A stretch of DNA of 64,000 nucleotides from Pigmentiphaga kullae. Lineage in GTDB: Bacteria > Pseudomonadota > Gammaproteobacteria > Burkholderiales > Burkholderiaceae_B. The translations under genes were made by a program, and so were the position numbers. Below the pieces are notes generated by a model. That model was given only the letters and a program-made list of their open reading frames with translations, was not told where the DNA came from and made no database searches. The DNA lies in assembly GCF_004216695.1 (NCBI RefSeq), contig NZ_SGXC01000004.1, positions 271,297 through 335,296 on the forward strand, written 5' to 3'. Below, one piece after another: positions 55,866 to 63,640 of the stretch (positions are counted from its first letter, which is position 1; every line of letters begins with the position of its first letter).

Positions 55866-56888
55866 TCAATTCCTGACGGTGATGGAGTGGGCCGGGCGGT
55901 CGGGGGGAATGTCCGCCACGCGCCAGTGCAGCGCGCGGATCTCGCCGAATTCGTGCGGCAGGCGCTCCCACCGTTCGCCGCCGTCGACGCTGCGGAACAA
56001 CTGGCCGAGGTTGGTGCAGGCGAACAGCAGCATCGGATCGGACGGATGTGTCGCGACGCACCACAGGGTGCTGTTGAACCGGCCCGGCAGCGGTACCGCG
56101 TGCCAGGTGTCGCCATGGTCCGTGCTGCGCATTAGGCAGGCATCGCTGCCCGGGGGGCCGTTGCCGTTGGTCAGGAACACGATGCGATCGGTGTCTGCGC
56201 GGGGCACCACGGCGCGGGTGTATTGCCACGGGGAATCGAGCTGCTGGTACGTCCAGTGTCCGCCGTCGTCATCGCTGCGGTGCAGCCCGCGATTGGTGGT
56301 GGCCAGGATCGTGCGCGTTCCGCCGGGCTTTCTCAGCACCGCGATGCCGTGGACGTCCAGCGATACCAGTCCCTCGTTCCTGGCTACCCAGGTGCGGCCG
56401 CGGTCGCCGCTGCGATAGATGCCGCCGATCTCGATCGTGGCCCAAAGCACGTCGGGCTGGACGGGGTCAACCAGGATCTGGGTGACGCGTGTCGGGCCCT
56501 GGTTGATGGGGGAGAAGGTGGCCGCGCCCGGCAGCTCGAACGCCCGCCACGATGCGCCGCCGTCTTCCGAGCAATAGACCGCGGCGGGTCGCCCGCCGGC
56601 GTAGATGACGGCGGGATCGGCGGGCGACTGGGCCAGCGCCCAGACGTCGTCCAGCGGTGACGGCACGGCGGTCCAGCGGGTCGTCGATTCGTCCCAGCGA
56701 TAGATGCCCATGTCGGTCCCCGCATGAAGGATGTCCGGCCTGGCGGGGTGGCTGCTGAACGTCCAGACGCGGGCTTCGAGATACATGCCCGAATGGCTGT
56801 TGGGGTGAAGCCAGGTTTCGCCCCGGTCTTCGCTGAACCAGGCGGAGTGGCCGGCCGTGCCCGCATAGATTTCGATACGCCTCGACAT
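55866..56888 (-). CDS. Asp-box (BNR) beta-propeller protein
   Basis: A 340-residue protein with at least six Asp-box motifs (SxDxGxxW): SEDRGETW, SEDGGASW, SGDRGRTW, SDDDGGHW, STDHGDTW and SVDGGERW. Between them are the usual propeller strands (YAGGRPAAVY, WATIEIGGIYR). This predicts a six- or seven-bladed propeller of the sialidase/sortilin/exo-alpha-glucanase class. No signal peptide is visible (start MSRRIEIYAGTAGHSAW), so it should be cytoplasmic. The reaction is unknown; it has no sialidase arginine triad that I can identify. First gene of a two-gene operon with the CMD protein. Confidence 0.82.
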   Translation of the reverse strand: MSRRIEIYAGTAGHSAWFSEDRGETWLHPNSHSGMYLEARVWTFSSHPARPDILHAGTDMGIYRWDESTTRWTAVPSPLDDVWALAQSPADPAVIYAGGRPAAVYCSEDGGASWRAFELPGAATFSPINQGPTRVTQILVDPVQPDVLWATIEIGGIYRSGDRGRTWVARNEGLVSLDVHGIAVLRKPGGTRTILATTNRGLHRSDDDGGHWTYQQLDSPWQYTRAVVPRADTDRIVFLTNGNGPPGSDACLMRSTDHGDTWHAVPLPGRFNSTLWCVATHPSDPMLLFACTNLGQLFRSVDGGERWERLPHEFGEIRALHWRVADIPPDRPAHSITVRN

Positions 56889-56920
56889 CCCCGTTTGCCT
56901 CCTCGATGAACCAGATTCGC

Positions 56921-56947
56921 AGTATATCTTTTCCGTAAAAATATACT
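56921..56947. promoter_or_regulatory. 27-bp perfect inverted repeat, divergent operator
   Basis: AGTATAT-N13-ATATACT has perfect 7-bp arms in the 94-bp gap between the propeller gene and the Bug gene. It lies 33 bp from the first and 36 bp from the second start, well placed to control both. No regulator gene is adjacent; the IclR at 54503 is the nearest. Confidence 0.55.
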
Positions 56948-56982
56948 ACTATGTAAGAAATTTTTATTATTCGGAGACGGCG

Positions 56983-57939
56983 ATGAAACGGATTCTGGCA
57001 GTCATGGCGCTCATCGTGGTAGCCGGCGCGCCCGCGCTGGCGGCCTACCCCGAGCGTCCGGTGCGCATCATCATCGGCTTTCCTCCCGGTGGGGCGATCG
57101 ATACCATCGCCCGGCTGATGGGGCCGCCGCTGGCCGAGAGGCTGGGCCAGCCTGTGGTGATCGAGAACAAGCCCGGGGCCGGCGGCGTGGTGGCCGCGCA
57201 GGGGGGGGCCAGGGCCGACGCCGACGGCTATACCGTGCTGATGGGAACGATGGGCAACCTGAGCATTACGCCGGTGCTGACGAAAGACCTCAGCTACGAC
57301 ATGGAGAAAGACTTCGCCCCGGTCACCGTGGTCGCCTCCTCGGGTTTCGTGCTGTATGTGAACCCCGCGTTCCCGGCCCGGACCGTGGGCGAACTGATCG
57401 CCTATGCCAAGGCAAACCCCGGCAAAGTCAATTTCTCGTCCAGCGGCAACGGCGGGCTGCCGCACATGGCGGGGGAGCTGTTCAATTCCGCCACCGGTTT
57501 GAAGCTGACGCACGTTCCGTACAAGGGCAGCACGCCCAGCGTCAACGATGTGATCGCCGGGCAGGTGCAGATGACCTTCGAGGCGACGGCCATCGGCCTG
57601 CCGTTCGTCCAGGCCGGGCGCCTGCGCGTGCTGGCCACCACCGGCGACCAGCGGCTGGCCGTCTTTCCCGACGCGCCGACCGTGGCCGAGACCCTGCCGG
57701 GCTTCAGCGTCACCAACTGGTTCGGCATGGTGGTGCCGGCCCGGACGCCGCAGGACAGGATCGACCGCTTGCAAAAGGAAATCGCCGTCGTGCTGGCTCG
57801 CCCGGAAATCAAGGAGCGCCTGGATGCGTTGGGGGTCGCCGTGGTGGCCAATCCGCCGGCGGCGGCTGGGCGCTTCATGCAGGAGGAGCGCGCGCGCTGG
57901 GCGAAAGTGATCCGGGATGCGAACATCACGGCGAACTGA
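56983..57939 (+). CDS. Bug-family (TctC-like) periplasmic solute receptor
   Basis: A 318-residue receptor with a signal peptide of about 21 residues (ending APALAA). Family blocks are VRIIIGFPPGGAIDTIAR, VIENKPGAGGVVAAQGGARADADGYTVLM and HVPYKGSTPSVNDVIAGQVQMTF. CGGAGA lies 7 bp before ATG 56983. It is divergent from the propeller gene and precedes the ThDP enzyme by 89 bp, with a possible hairpin between. Confidence 0.93.
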   Translation: MKRILAVMALIVVAGAPALAAYPERPVRIIIGFPPGGAIDTIARLMGPPLAERLGQPVVIENKPGAGGVVAAQGGARADADGYTVLMGTMGNLSITPVLTKDLSYDMEKDFAPVTVVASSGFVLYVNPAFPARTVGELIAYAKANPGKVNFSSSGNGGLPHMAGELFNSATGLKLTHVPYKGSTPSVNDVIAGQVQMTFEATAIGLPFVQAGRLRVLATTGDQRLAVFPDAPTVAETLPGFSVTNWFGMVVPARTPQDRIDRLQKEIAVVLARPEIKERLDALGVAVVANPPAAAGRFMQEERARWAKVIRDANITAN

Positions 57940-57957
57940 CTGGAATCCGGAGGAGCG

Positions 57958-57989
57958 CCGCGCAGCCACCCTCGAAAGGGCGGGCGCGG
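57958..57989 (+). terminator. possible hairpin between Bug and ThDP-enzyme genes
   Basis: CCGCGC and GCGCGG can pair, with an inner CCCT/AGGG, giving an imperfect GC-rich hairpin just after the Bug stop. The following sequence has only a weak T-rich stretch (GTTTTGTTT, 58013-58021). It may partly terminate or protect the mRNA end, allowing more receptor than enzyme. Confidence 0.25.
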
Positions 57990-58028
57990 TGCGATCATGA
58001 ACGTTTTGTTTCCATGGGGTAGTGCCGC

Positions 58029-59579
58029 ATGATGAATGGCGCCGAGTCGCTTGTCAGAACCCTTCTCGCGTCCAACGTGGACGTCTGTTTCGCCAATCCC
58101 GGGACGTCGGAGATGCATTTCGTCGCGGCGCTCGACAGGGTGCCCGGCATGCGCTGCGTGCTGGGCCTGTTCGAGGGCGTGGTAACGGGCGCGGCCGACG
58201 GCTATGCGCGCATGGCGGGGCGGCCCGCCTCGACCCTGCTGCACCTGGGCCCTGGCCTGACCAATGGCATGGCCAACCTGCACAATGCGCGCAAGGCCCG
58301 GTCGTCCATCGTCAATATCGTGGGCGAACACGCGAGCGATCACCTGCAATACGAAAGCCCGCTGCGCAGCGACGTTCCCGGCGCGGCGGCCCTGGCTTCC
58401 GACTGGTGGCGGGTGGGCGGCGCGGGCCACGGCATCGCCCGGGACGCCGCCGATGCCGTGACCGCCGCGCGCAGCCAGGATGGGCAGATCGCGACGCTCA
58501 TCCTGCCCGCCGATACCGCCTGGAGTCCCGGCGGCGAACCGGTGGCGGCCGCCGAGCCGCCTGCTCTGGCGCGGGCACCGGCCGAAGGGATGCGCCGGGC
58601 CGTCGAGGCCCTGCGTTCCGGTCGGCGCTGTGCCCTGCTGGTGACCGGCCTTGCGCTGGAGGAGGCCGGCCTGCCCGTGGTGGCCAGGTTGGCTGGCGCC
58701 GGCATCCGTGTCATGGCCTCGCAGTCGAACCGGCGGGTCGCGCGAGGCCGCGGCCGGCTGGTGGTTCCGCGGGTGCCGTTCGCCGTGGACCAGGGCGTGG
58801 CGTGGCTGGCGGGGCTGGAAGTATTGATACTGGCGGGCAGCCATCCGCCCGCGGCGTTCTTTGGCTACCCGGGCAAGCCACGCATGCTGACGCCCGCGGG
58901 CTGCGAGATCCAAGCCTTGGTCGAGCCGGGCGGTGACGTCCTGCATGCGCTGGCGTGGCTGGCCGACGAGCTGGGCCTGCCGGGCATGGCCCGGCCTGTC
59001 CCGGCGGCCGAGGCGCCCACGCTTCCCGCCGATGGCCGGCTCGATGCCGACAACGTCATGCAGACGATGGCGGCGATGCTGCCCGAGCACGCCATCCTGT
59101 GCGACGAGTCCGTGTCGTCGGGCCGTTCGCTGTTCCGCTTCACCGACGGCGCGGCACCGCACGACTACCTGCAGATCACCGGCGGCGCCATCGGTTCGGG
59201 GCTGCCGATGGCGACGGGAGCGAGCGTGGCCTGCCCGGACCGCAAGGTGGTCTGCTTCGAGGGCGACGGCAGCGGCATGTACACGCTCCAGGCGCTGTGG
59301 ACACAGGCACGCGAGCGGCTGGACGTGGTGACCATCATCCTGGCCAATCGCAGCTACCGGATCCTGCAGGGCGAATTGAAGGGCGTGGGCATCGACCAGC
59401 CCGGGGAGCAGGCGCACAGGATGCTGGACCTCGTCGGTCCCGAGCTGGACTGGGTGGCGCTGGCGCGCGGGCAAGGCGTCGATGCGGTAGCGGTGGACAC
59501 CGTCGCGGGCCTGGCGGATGCCTTCCGCGGCGCGTGCGCCCGGCGCGGTCCGTTCCTGATCGAGGCGCGCATACCCTGA
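58029..59579 (+). CDS. thiamine diphosphate-dependent enzyme, acetolactate synthase/benzoylformate decarboxylase-like
   Basis: A 516-residue ThDP enzyme. The cofactor-activating Glu is Glu49 in LGLFEGVVTGAADGYARM. The ThDP/Mg motif is CFEGDGSGMYTLQALWTQ with ILANRSY. Domain order PYR, middle, PP is normal; at 516 residues it is shorter than biosynthetic acetolactate synthases. NPGTSEMHF near the start is typical of the IlvB-like and benzoylformate decarboxylase-like groups. It likely decarboxylates a 2-oxo acid or joins one to an aldehyde. No small regulatory subunit gene is near. Substrate unknown. Confidence 0.87.
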   Translation: MMNGAESLVRTLLASNVDVCFANPGTSEMHFVAALDRVPGMRCVLGLFEGVVTGAADGYARMAGRPASTLLHLGPGLTNGMANLHNARKARSSIVNIVGEHASDHLQYESPLRSDVPGAAALASDWWRVGGAGHGIARDAADAVTAARSQDGQIATLILPADTAWSPGGEPVAAAEPPALARAPAEGMRRAVEALRSGRRCALLVTGLALEEAGLPVVARLAGAGIRVMASQSNRRVARGRGRLVVPRVPFAVDQGVAWLAGLEVLILAGSHPPAAFFGYPGKPRMLTPAGCEIQALVEPGGDVLHALAWLADELGLPGMARPVPAAEAPTLPADGRLDADNVMQTMAAMLPEHAILCDESVSSGRSLFRFTDGAAPHDYLQITGGAIGSGLPMATGASVACPDRKVVCFEGDGSGMYTLQALWTQARERLDVVTIILANRSYRILQGELKGVGIDQPGEQAHRMLDLVGPELDWVALARGQGVDAVAVDTVAGLADAFRGACARRGPFLIEARIP

Positions 59580-59606
59580 TGTCCGGCAGCCGTCCCCGCC
59601 GCGCCG

Positions 59607-60236
59607 TCAGCGCAACGGGGAGTGAGGGGCGGCCAGCATCAGGCTCGATTCGATGCGATCGACCAGATCGCCATGCCGCGCAAGGAAGGCACGCCATCGG
59701 TCTTGGGCCAGCGACGAGGCCAGGCGTGCGCCGACGTCGCGGTAGGCCAGGATCTGCACGACTTCGTTCAGCCGCCCGGCCAGCGTGGTCCAGATGCCCA
59801 CGGAAACGACCGTCTCGGCATCGGGGTGCGTGTCGCGCAGCAGGGCCGCGAATTCGGCGGCCTTGCCCACCTTGGTACGGATGAGCCGCGTCTCGTAGAC
59901 GTTGTGGTCCGTGCCCGCCGGCCGCGCCATCGGCGTCACGGCCTCCATCAGCCGGATCTCTTGCTCCTGCATCAGCGGATGCACCTTGGCCACGTAGTCG
60001 TCGCGCCATGCCGGCAGGGCGGCGAGCCGCGCGCGCACGGCTTGCCGTGCCTGCAGATCGTCGTGTTGCCAGAGATTGAAGACACGATGGGCCGAGCCGA
60101 TTTCGCCGAACCAGAAACCGAGCAGTCTGCCGTAGGCGTCGCCGCGTACGGGGACGGCGACTTCCCCGGCCAGCCGCAGGTACTCGGCCAGGCCGCCGGG
60201 GGCGACGGTGTAGATGCGCAGTTCGTCGATGGTCAT
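59607..60236 (-). CDS. NIPSNAP-family protein
   Basis: A 209-residue protein with two ferredoxin-like NIPSNAP units: TIDELRIYTVAPGGLAEYL at the N-terminus and YETRLIRTKVGKAAEFAALL in the middle. Features such as LLGFWFGEIGSAHRVFNLWQHDD and VSVGIWTTLAGRLNEVVQILAYRD fit the family. Bacterial NIPSNAP proteins occur in catabolic clusters and may be small enzymes or stress proteins; the role is unknown. ATG 60236 gives the standard start. It is divergent from the OYE operon and convergent with the ThDP gene. Confidence 0.83.
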   Translation of the reverse strand: MTIDELRIYTVAPGGLAEYLRLAGEVAVPVRGDAYGRLLGFWFGEIGSAHRVFNLWQHDDLQARQAVRARLAALPAWRDDYVAKVHPLMQEQEIRLMEAVTPMARPAGTDHNVYETRLIRTKVGKAAEFAALLRDTHPDAETVVSVGIWTTLAGRLNEVVQILAYRDVGARLASSLAQDRWRAFLARHGDLVDRIESSLMLAAPHSPLR

Positions 60237-60259
60237 GGCAGCGTCGCCCCCGTCATTTA

Positions 60260-60290
60260 TTGACAAAATTTCCCAAATTATAAGATAATT
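60260..60290 (+). promoter_or_regulatory. promoter with overlapping palindrome for OYE operon
   Basis: TTGACA (60260-60265), an 18-bp spacer and GATAAT (60284-60289) form a good sigma-70-like promoter 27 bp before ATG 60316. AATTAT-AAG-ATAATT (60276-60290) is a perfect palindrome covering the -10, where a repressor would act. It lies between the NIPSNAP gene and the OYE gene. Confidence 0.5.
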
Positions 60291-60315
60291 TTTTAAACCA
60301 GAGACAAGCTGACTC

Positions 60316-61428
60316 ATGACCGCACTCTTTTCTCCGCTCGCGCTGGGTGGCATGGAGCTTCCCAACCGGATCGCCGTGTCGCCCATGGCCCAGTACAGCA
60401 GCGCGCCGGACGGCTGCGCCGGCGACTGGCATCTGGTTCATCTGGGACAACTGTCGTACTCGGGCGCGGGGCTGGTCATGACCGAAGCCACCGCGGTCGA
60501 GCCCGACGGCCGAGGGTCCCTGCAATGCCTGGGCCTGTATGGCGACGCGCAGGAACAGGCTCTCGGCCGCGTGGTCGACTTCTGCCGGCAGTGGGGCGGG
60601 GCCCGCCTGGGCGTCCAGTTGTCGCACACCGGGCGCAAGGGCTCCGTGCGCCTGCCCTGGGCGGGGCGTGGGCCATTGCCGGTCCAGGAGGGCGGTTGGC
60701 ATGTAGAGGCGCCGTCCGCGCTGGCCGCCGATGACGGCGGGCCGGTTCCCGCCGAACTCGACGAAGGCGGACTGCGGCGTATCGGGCAGGCATTCGTGTC
60801 GGCCGCCCGGCGCGCGGTGCGTGTCGGCTTCGACGTGGTCGAGCTGCATGCCGCGCATGGCTACCTGTTGCATCAGTTCCTGTCTCCCCTGTCGAACCGG
60901 CGTGACGACGGCTACGGCGGCGACGCCGAGCGCCGCATGCGCTTTCCGCTCGAAGTCGCGCAGGCCGTCAGGGACGCCGTCCCGTCCGACCGGGCGATGG
61001 GTGTGCGGATCAGCGCCAGCGACTGGGCCGAAGGCGGCTTCGGGCTGGACGACGCGGTGGCCTTCGCCGGCGCCCTGAAGTCCATCGGATGCGACTACGT
61101 CTGCGTGTCCAGCGGCGGCCTGGTCGGGCACCAGCAGATCCGGGTCGTGCCGGAGTACCAGGTGCCGTTCGCCAGCGAGGTCCGCCGGCGGACGGGCATG
61201 GCGACCCGTGCGGTAGGCATGATCGCGCTGGCGCAGCAGGCCGACGCCATCGTACGGTCCGGCCGTGCCGACTTCGTCGCCCTGGGACGGGCGATGCTCG
61301 ATGACCCTCGCTGGGGGTGGCACGCGGCCGAAGTCCTGGGCGCCGCGGTCGCCTACCCCCAACCTTATGCGCGCGCCGCCAGCGCTGCCTGGCCCGGCGC
61401 CAGGCTGGTCAGACCGGGCGCCGCTTGA
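60316..61428 (+). CDS. old-yellow-enzyme family NADH:flavin oxidoreductase (YqjM/XenA type)
   Basis: A 370-residue FMN ene-reductase of the YqjM/XenA class. Family blocks are VSPMAQYSS, WHLVHLGQLSYSGAGLVMTEATAVEPDGRGS, HAAHGYLLHQFLSPLSNRR and DGYGGDAERRMRFPLEV. The position usually held by the redox-tuning Cys in SPMCQYS is Ala25. Such enzymes reduce activated C=C bonds with NAD(P)H. First gene of a four-gene operon with the isomerase-like, Bug and cupin genes. Substrate unknown. Confidence 0.9.
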   Translation: MTALFSPLALGGMELPNRIAVSPMAQYSSAPDGCAGDWHLVHLGQLSYSGAGLVMTEATAVEPDGRGSLQCLGLYGDAQEQALGRVVDFCRQWGGARLGVQLSHTGRKGSVRLPWAGRGPLPVQEGGWHVEAPSALAADDGGPVPAELDEGGLRRIGQAFVSAARRAVRVGFDVVELHAAHGYLLHQFLSPLSNRRDDGYGGDAERRMRFPLEVAQAVRDAVPSDRAMGVRISASDWAEGGFGLDDAVAFAGALKSIGCDYVCVSSGGLVGHQQIRVVPEYQVPFASEVRRRTGMATRAVGMIALAQQADAIVRSGRADFVALGRAMLDDPRWGWHAAEVLGAAVAYPQPYARAASAAWPGARLVRPGAA

Positions 61429-61485
61429 AAGCCGCAATGCGGCAGCGCACATCGGGCGCGGGCCGCGAACATGGAGATTCCGCCT

Positions 61486-62184
61486 ATGGATGCGCATGCC
61501 TCGTCCGCGCCGTTGAAAGTCGGGTTGATGGTCCCGGCGAACAACACCACGATGGAAAAGGAACTGACCGCCTGGCTGCCGGACGGGTCGCGCTGCGTGA
61601 CCTTGCGCATCCCGCGCGGCGCGGGTCTGCTGACCCGGGAAACCCTGCCGCCCTACAAGGCCAGTGCGCTGGAGCTGGCGGCAACTTTTCCCGGGGACAT
61701 CGACGTGGTGGCGTATGGCTGCACGGCGGCAGGCTTCATCGCCGGACCCCAGGGCGAGGCGCAGTTGGCCGGAGAATTGGCCGCGATCACAGGCAAGCCG
61801 GTGGTCACCACCGCGCGGTCGATGGTGGCGGCGCTGCAAGCGGCCGGCGCTCGTCATATCGCGCTGGTCACACCCTATAGCGACGAGGTCAACCGCAACC
61901 TGGGCCTTTTCCTGGCCGAGGGCGGCATCGAGGCGCGCCGCGTCAGCAGTCTGGCCGCGGCCGACGTGGAAGCGTTGGGGCGCATCACCGCGTCGGAGGT
62001 GGCGGCACTGGCACGAAGCACCGTGGATGACGGTTGCGACGCGCTATTCATCGCCTGCTCGCAACTGCCCACCTACGAGATCCTGGATTCCCTGCAGGCG
62101 GAGCTTGGCCGGCCCGCCTGGTCGTCGATCAAGGCTACCGCATGGCGGGCCTTGCAGGCCGTGGCGCAGGCGGCACGCCGGTAG
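61486..62184 (+). CDS. maleate isomerase/Asp-Glu racemase-superfamily enzyme
   Basis: About 232 residues of the maleate cis-trans isomerase/arylmalonate decarboxylase group. The N-terminus has VGLMVPANNTTMEKEL, and two catalytic cysteines are in place: Cys79 in AYGCTAAGF and Cys191 in FIACSQLPTYEIL. Two cysteines favour an isomerase or racemase over a decarboxylase. GGAG 9 bp before ATG 61486 favours this start over ATG 61471, which lies in the same frame. The substrate could be maleate or a substituted maleate. Confidence 0.85.
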   Translation: MDAHASSAPLKVGLMVPANNTTMEKELTAWLPDGSRCVTLRIPRGAGLLTRETLPPYKASALELAATFPGDIDVVAYGCTAAGFIAGPQGEAQLAGELAAITGKPVVTTARSMVAALQAAGARHIALVTPYSDEVNRNLGLFLAEGGIEARRVSSLAAADVEALGRITASEVAALARSTVDDGCDALFIACSQLPTYEILDSLQAELGRPAWSSIKATAWRALQAVAQAARR

Positions 62185-62266
62185 AAAACCGGCGGTACAG
62201 AACAGAAGATTCATCGAGACAGCCGCGATCGCGACCGGCGCCGACGCGGACCACAAGGAGGACATC

Positions 62267-63250
62267 ATGAAAAGAGGCATCAGGCAGTCGGCCGCGACCG
62301 TCTTCGCGGGCATGCTGGCATTCGCGGCGGGCGGGGCCGGCGCGCAGAGCTATCCCACCCAGCCGATCCGGCTCATCGTTCCCTACAGCACCGGCGGCGT
62401 CACCGACATCACCGCACGATTGGTCGCGCCGTATGTTTCCGAGGCGCTGGGCCAGCAACTGGTGATCGAGAACCGCAGCGGCGGTGCATCGATTCCGGGG
62501 TCCGAGGCGGTCGCGCGGGCGGAGCCGGACGGCTACACGCTGCTGCTGACTTCGACCGCGCTGGCGGCCAATCCCGTGCTGTTCAAGAAGCTGCCGTTCG
62601 ATGCGCGCAAGGATCTCGCGCCAATCAGCCTGCTGGCCACCGTGCCCACGGTGCTGGTCGTGCCGACCGCGCTGCCGGCCAGGAACCTGAAAGAATTCAT
62701 CGCGCTGGCGAAGTCCCGCCCGGGAGGCCTGGACTACGGGTCGGCCGGCTATGGCAGCGGCAACCACCTGACGACCGAAGTGTTCAAGAGCGCGGCCGGC
62801 ATCGACGCGCAGCACATTCCCTACAAAGGCGGCGGCGCGGTCATGGCGGACCTGGTCGGCGGCCAGGTGTCGTTCGTATTCGCGGTGTTGCCCACCGCGT
62901 ACCCCTTCATCACGAGCGGCAAGCTGCGCGCGTTGGCCGTCAGCGGCGCCACGCGCAATCCGGCGCTGCCGGACGTGCCCACGGTGGCGGAGGCCGCAGG
63001 GCTGCCCGGCTTCAGCATCCAGGAATGGATAGGCATCTTCGCGCCTGCCGGCACGCCGCGCGCGATCGTCGACCGGGTCAATGCCGCGACCGTCAAGGCG
63101 CTGCGGAACCCTGAGCTCATCGGCAAGCTGAACGGCCTGGGGCTCGAAGCGCGGGGCGGTCCGCCCGAGGCGCTCAGGGATTACTTCACCGAAGAGAGCG
63201 ATCGATGGGTGACGCTGGCCAAGAAGGTAAAACTGGACAAGGTCGAATGA
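62267..63250 (+). CDS. Bug-family (TctC-like) periplasmic solute receptor
   Basis: A 327-residue receptor with a signal peptide of about 26 residues (ending GGAGAQ). Family blocks are IRLIVPYSTGGVTDITAR, VIENRSGGASIPGSEAVARAEPDGYTLLL and HIPYKGGGAVMADLVGGQVSFVF. A strong AAGGAGG precedes ATG 62267. Its stop overlaps the start of the cupin gene (ATGA). Third receptor of the 51-63 kb cluster. Confidence 0.93.
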   Translation: MKRGIRQSAATVFAGMLAFAAGGAGAQSYPTQPIRLIVPYSTGGVTDITARLVAPYVSEALGQQLVIENRSGGASIPGSEAVARAEPDGYTLLLTSTALAANPVLFKKLPFDARKDLAPISLLATVPTVLVVPTALPARNLKEFIALAKSRPGGLDYGSAGYGSGNHLTTEVFKSAAGIDAQHIPYKGGGAVMADLVGGQVSFVFAVLPTAYPFITSGKLRALAVSGATRNPALPDVPTVAEAAGLPGFSIQEWIGIFAPAGTPRAIVDRVNAATVKALRNPELIGKLNGLGLEARGGPPEALRDYFTEESDRWVTLAKKVKLDKVE

Positions 63251-63639
63251 GCGCCGGATCTTCTCCGGCGCAGGCGTCTGCCGCCGAAGCCCGCGTCCGC
63301 GAACTGGCGGAGTTCCTGTGGGAGCAGTCGCCCGGCCATTTCGGCGGCGCGTTGTCCAAGATCCTGGTCAGCGCGCAGACGCCGGGGGCCCGCTACCTGG
63401 ACCTGCGGCTGTCGAGCTACGAACCCATGGCCTATGTGCAAAGCCACGTGCACGACGAGAAGGAGCAGGTTTATTACTTCGTCGATGGCGAGGGGCTGCT
63501 CGAGCTGGGGCGGGAGCGGCAGGTCGTGCGCGCGGGCAGCTTCGTCCTCATCCCGCCCGGTGTGCCGCACGCGCTGCACAATACCGGGCTGGGGAACCTC
63601 GTCTTCCTGGTCATCACGACCCCTACCGGGGCGCGCTGA
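63247..63639 (+). CDS. cupin-domain protein
   Basis: A 130-residue single-domain cupin. The metal-binding motif is SHVHDEKEQVYYFVDGEGLLEL (two His and a Glu) with the second His in PPGVPHALHN. It may be a small dioxygenase, isomerase or sensor; the sequence alone does not decide. Its start overlaps the Bug stop, and its own stop lies 1 bp from the end of the convergent dehydrogenase gene, which marks the right border of the cluster. Confidence 0.85.
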   Translation: MSAGSSPAQASAAEARVRELAEFLWEQSPGHFGGALSKILVSAQTPGARYLDLRLSSYEPMAYVQSHVHDEKEQVYYFVDGEGLLELGRERQVVRAGSFVLIPPGVPHALHNTGLGNLVFLVITTPTGAR

Positions 63640-63640
63640 C

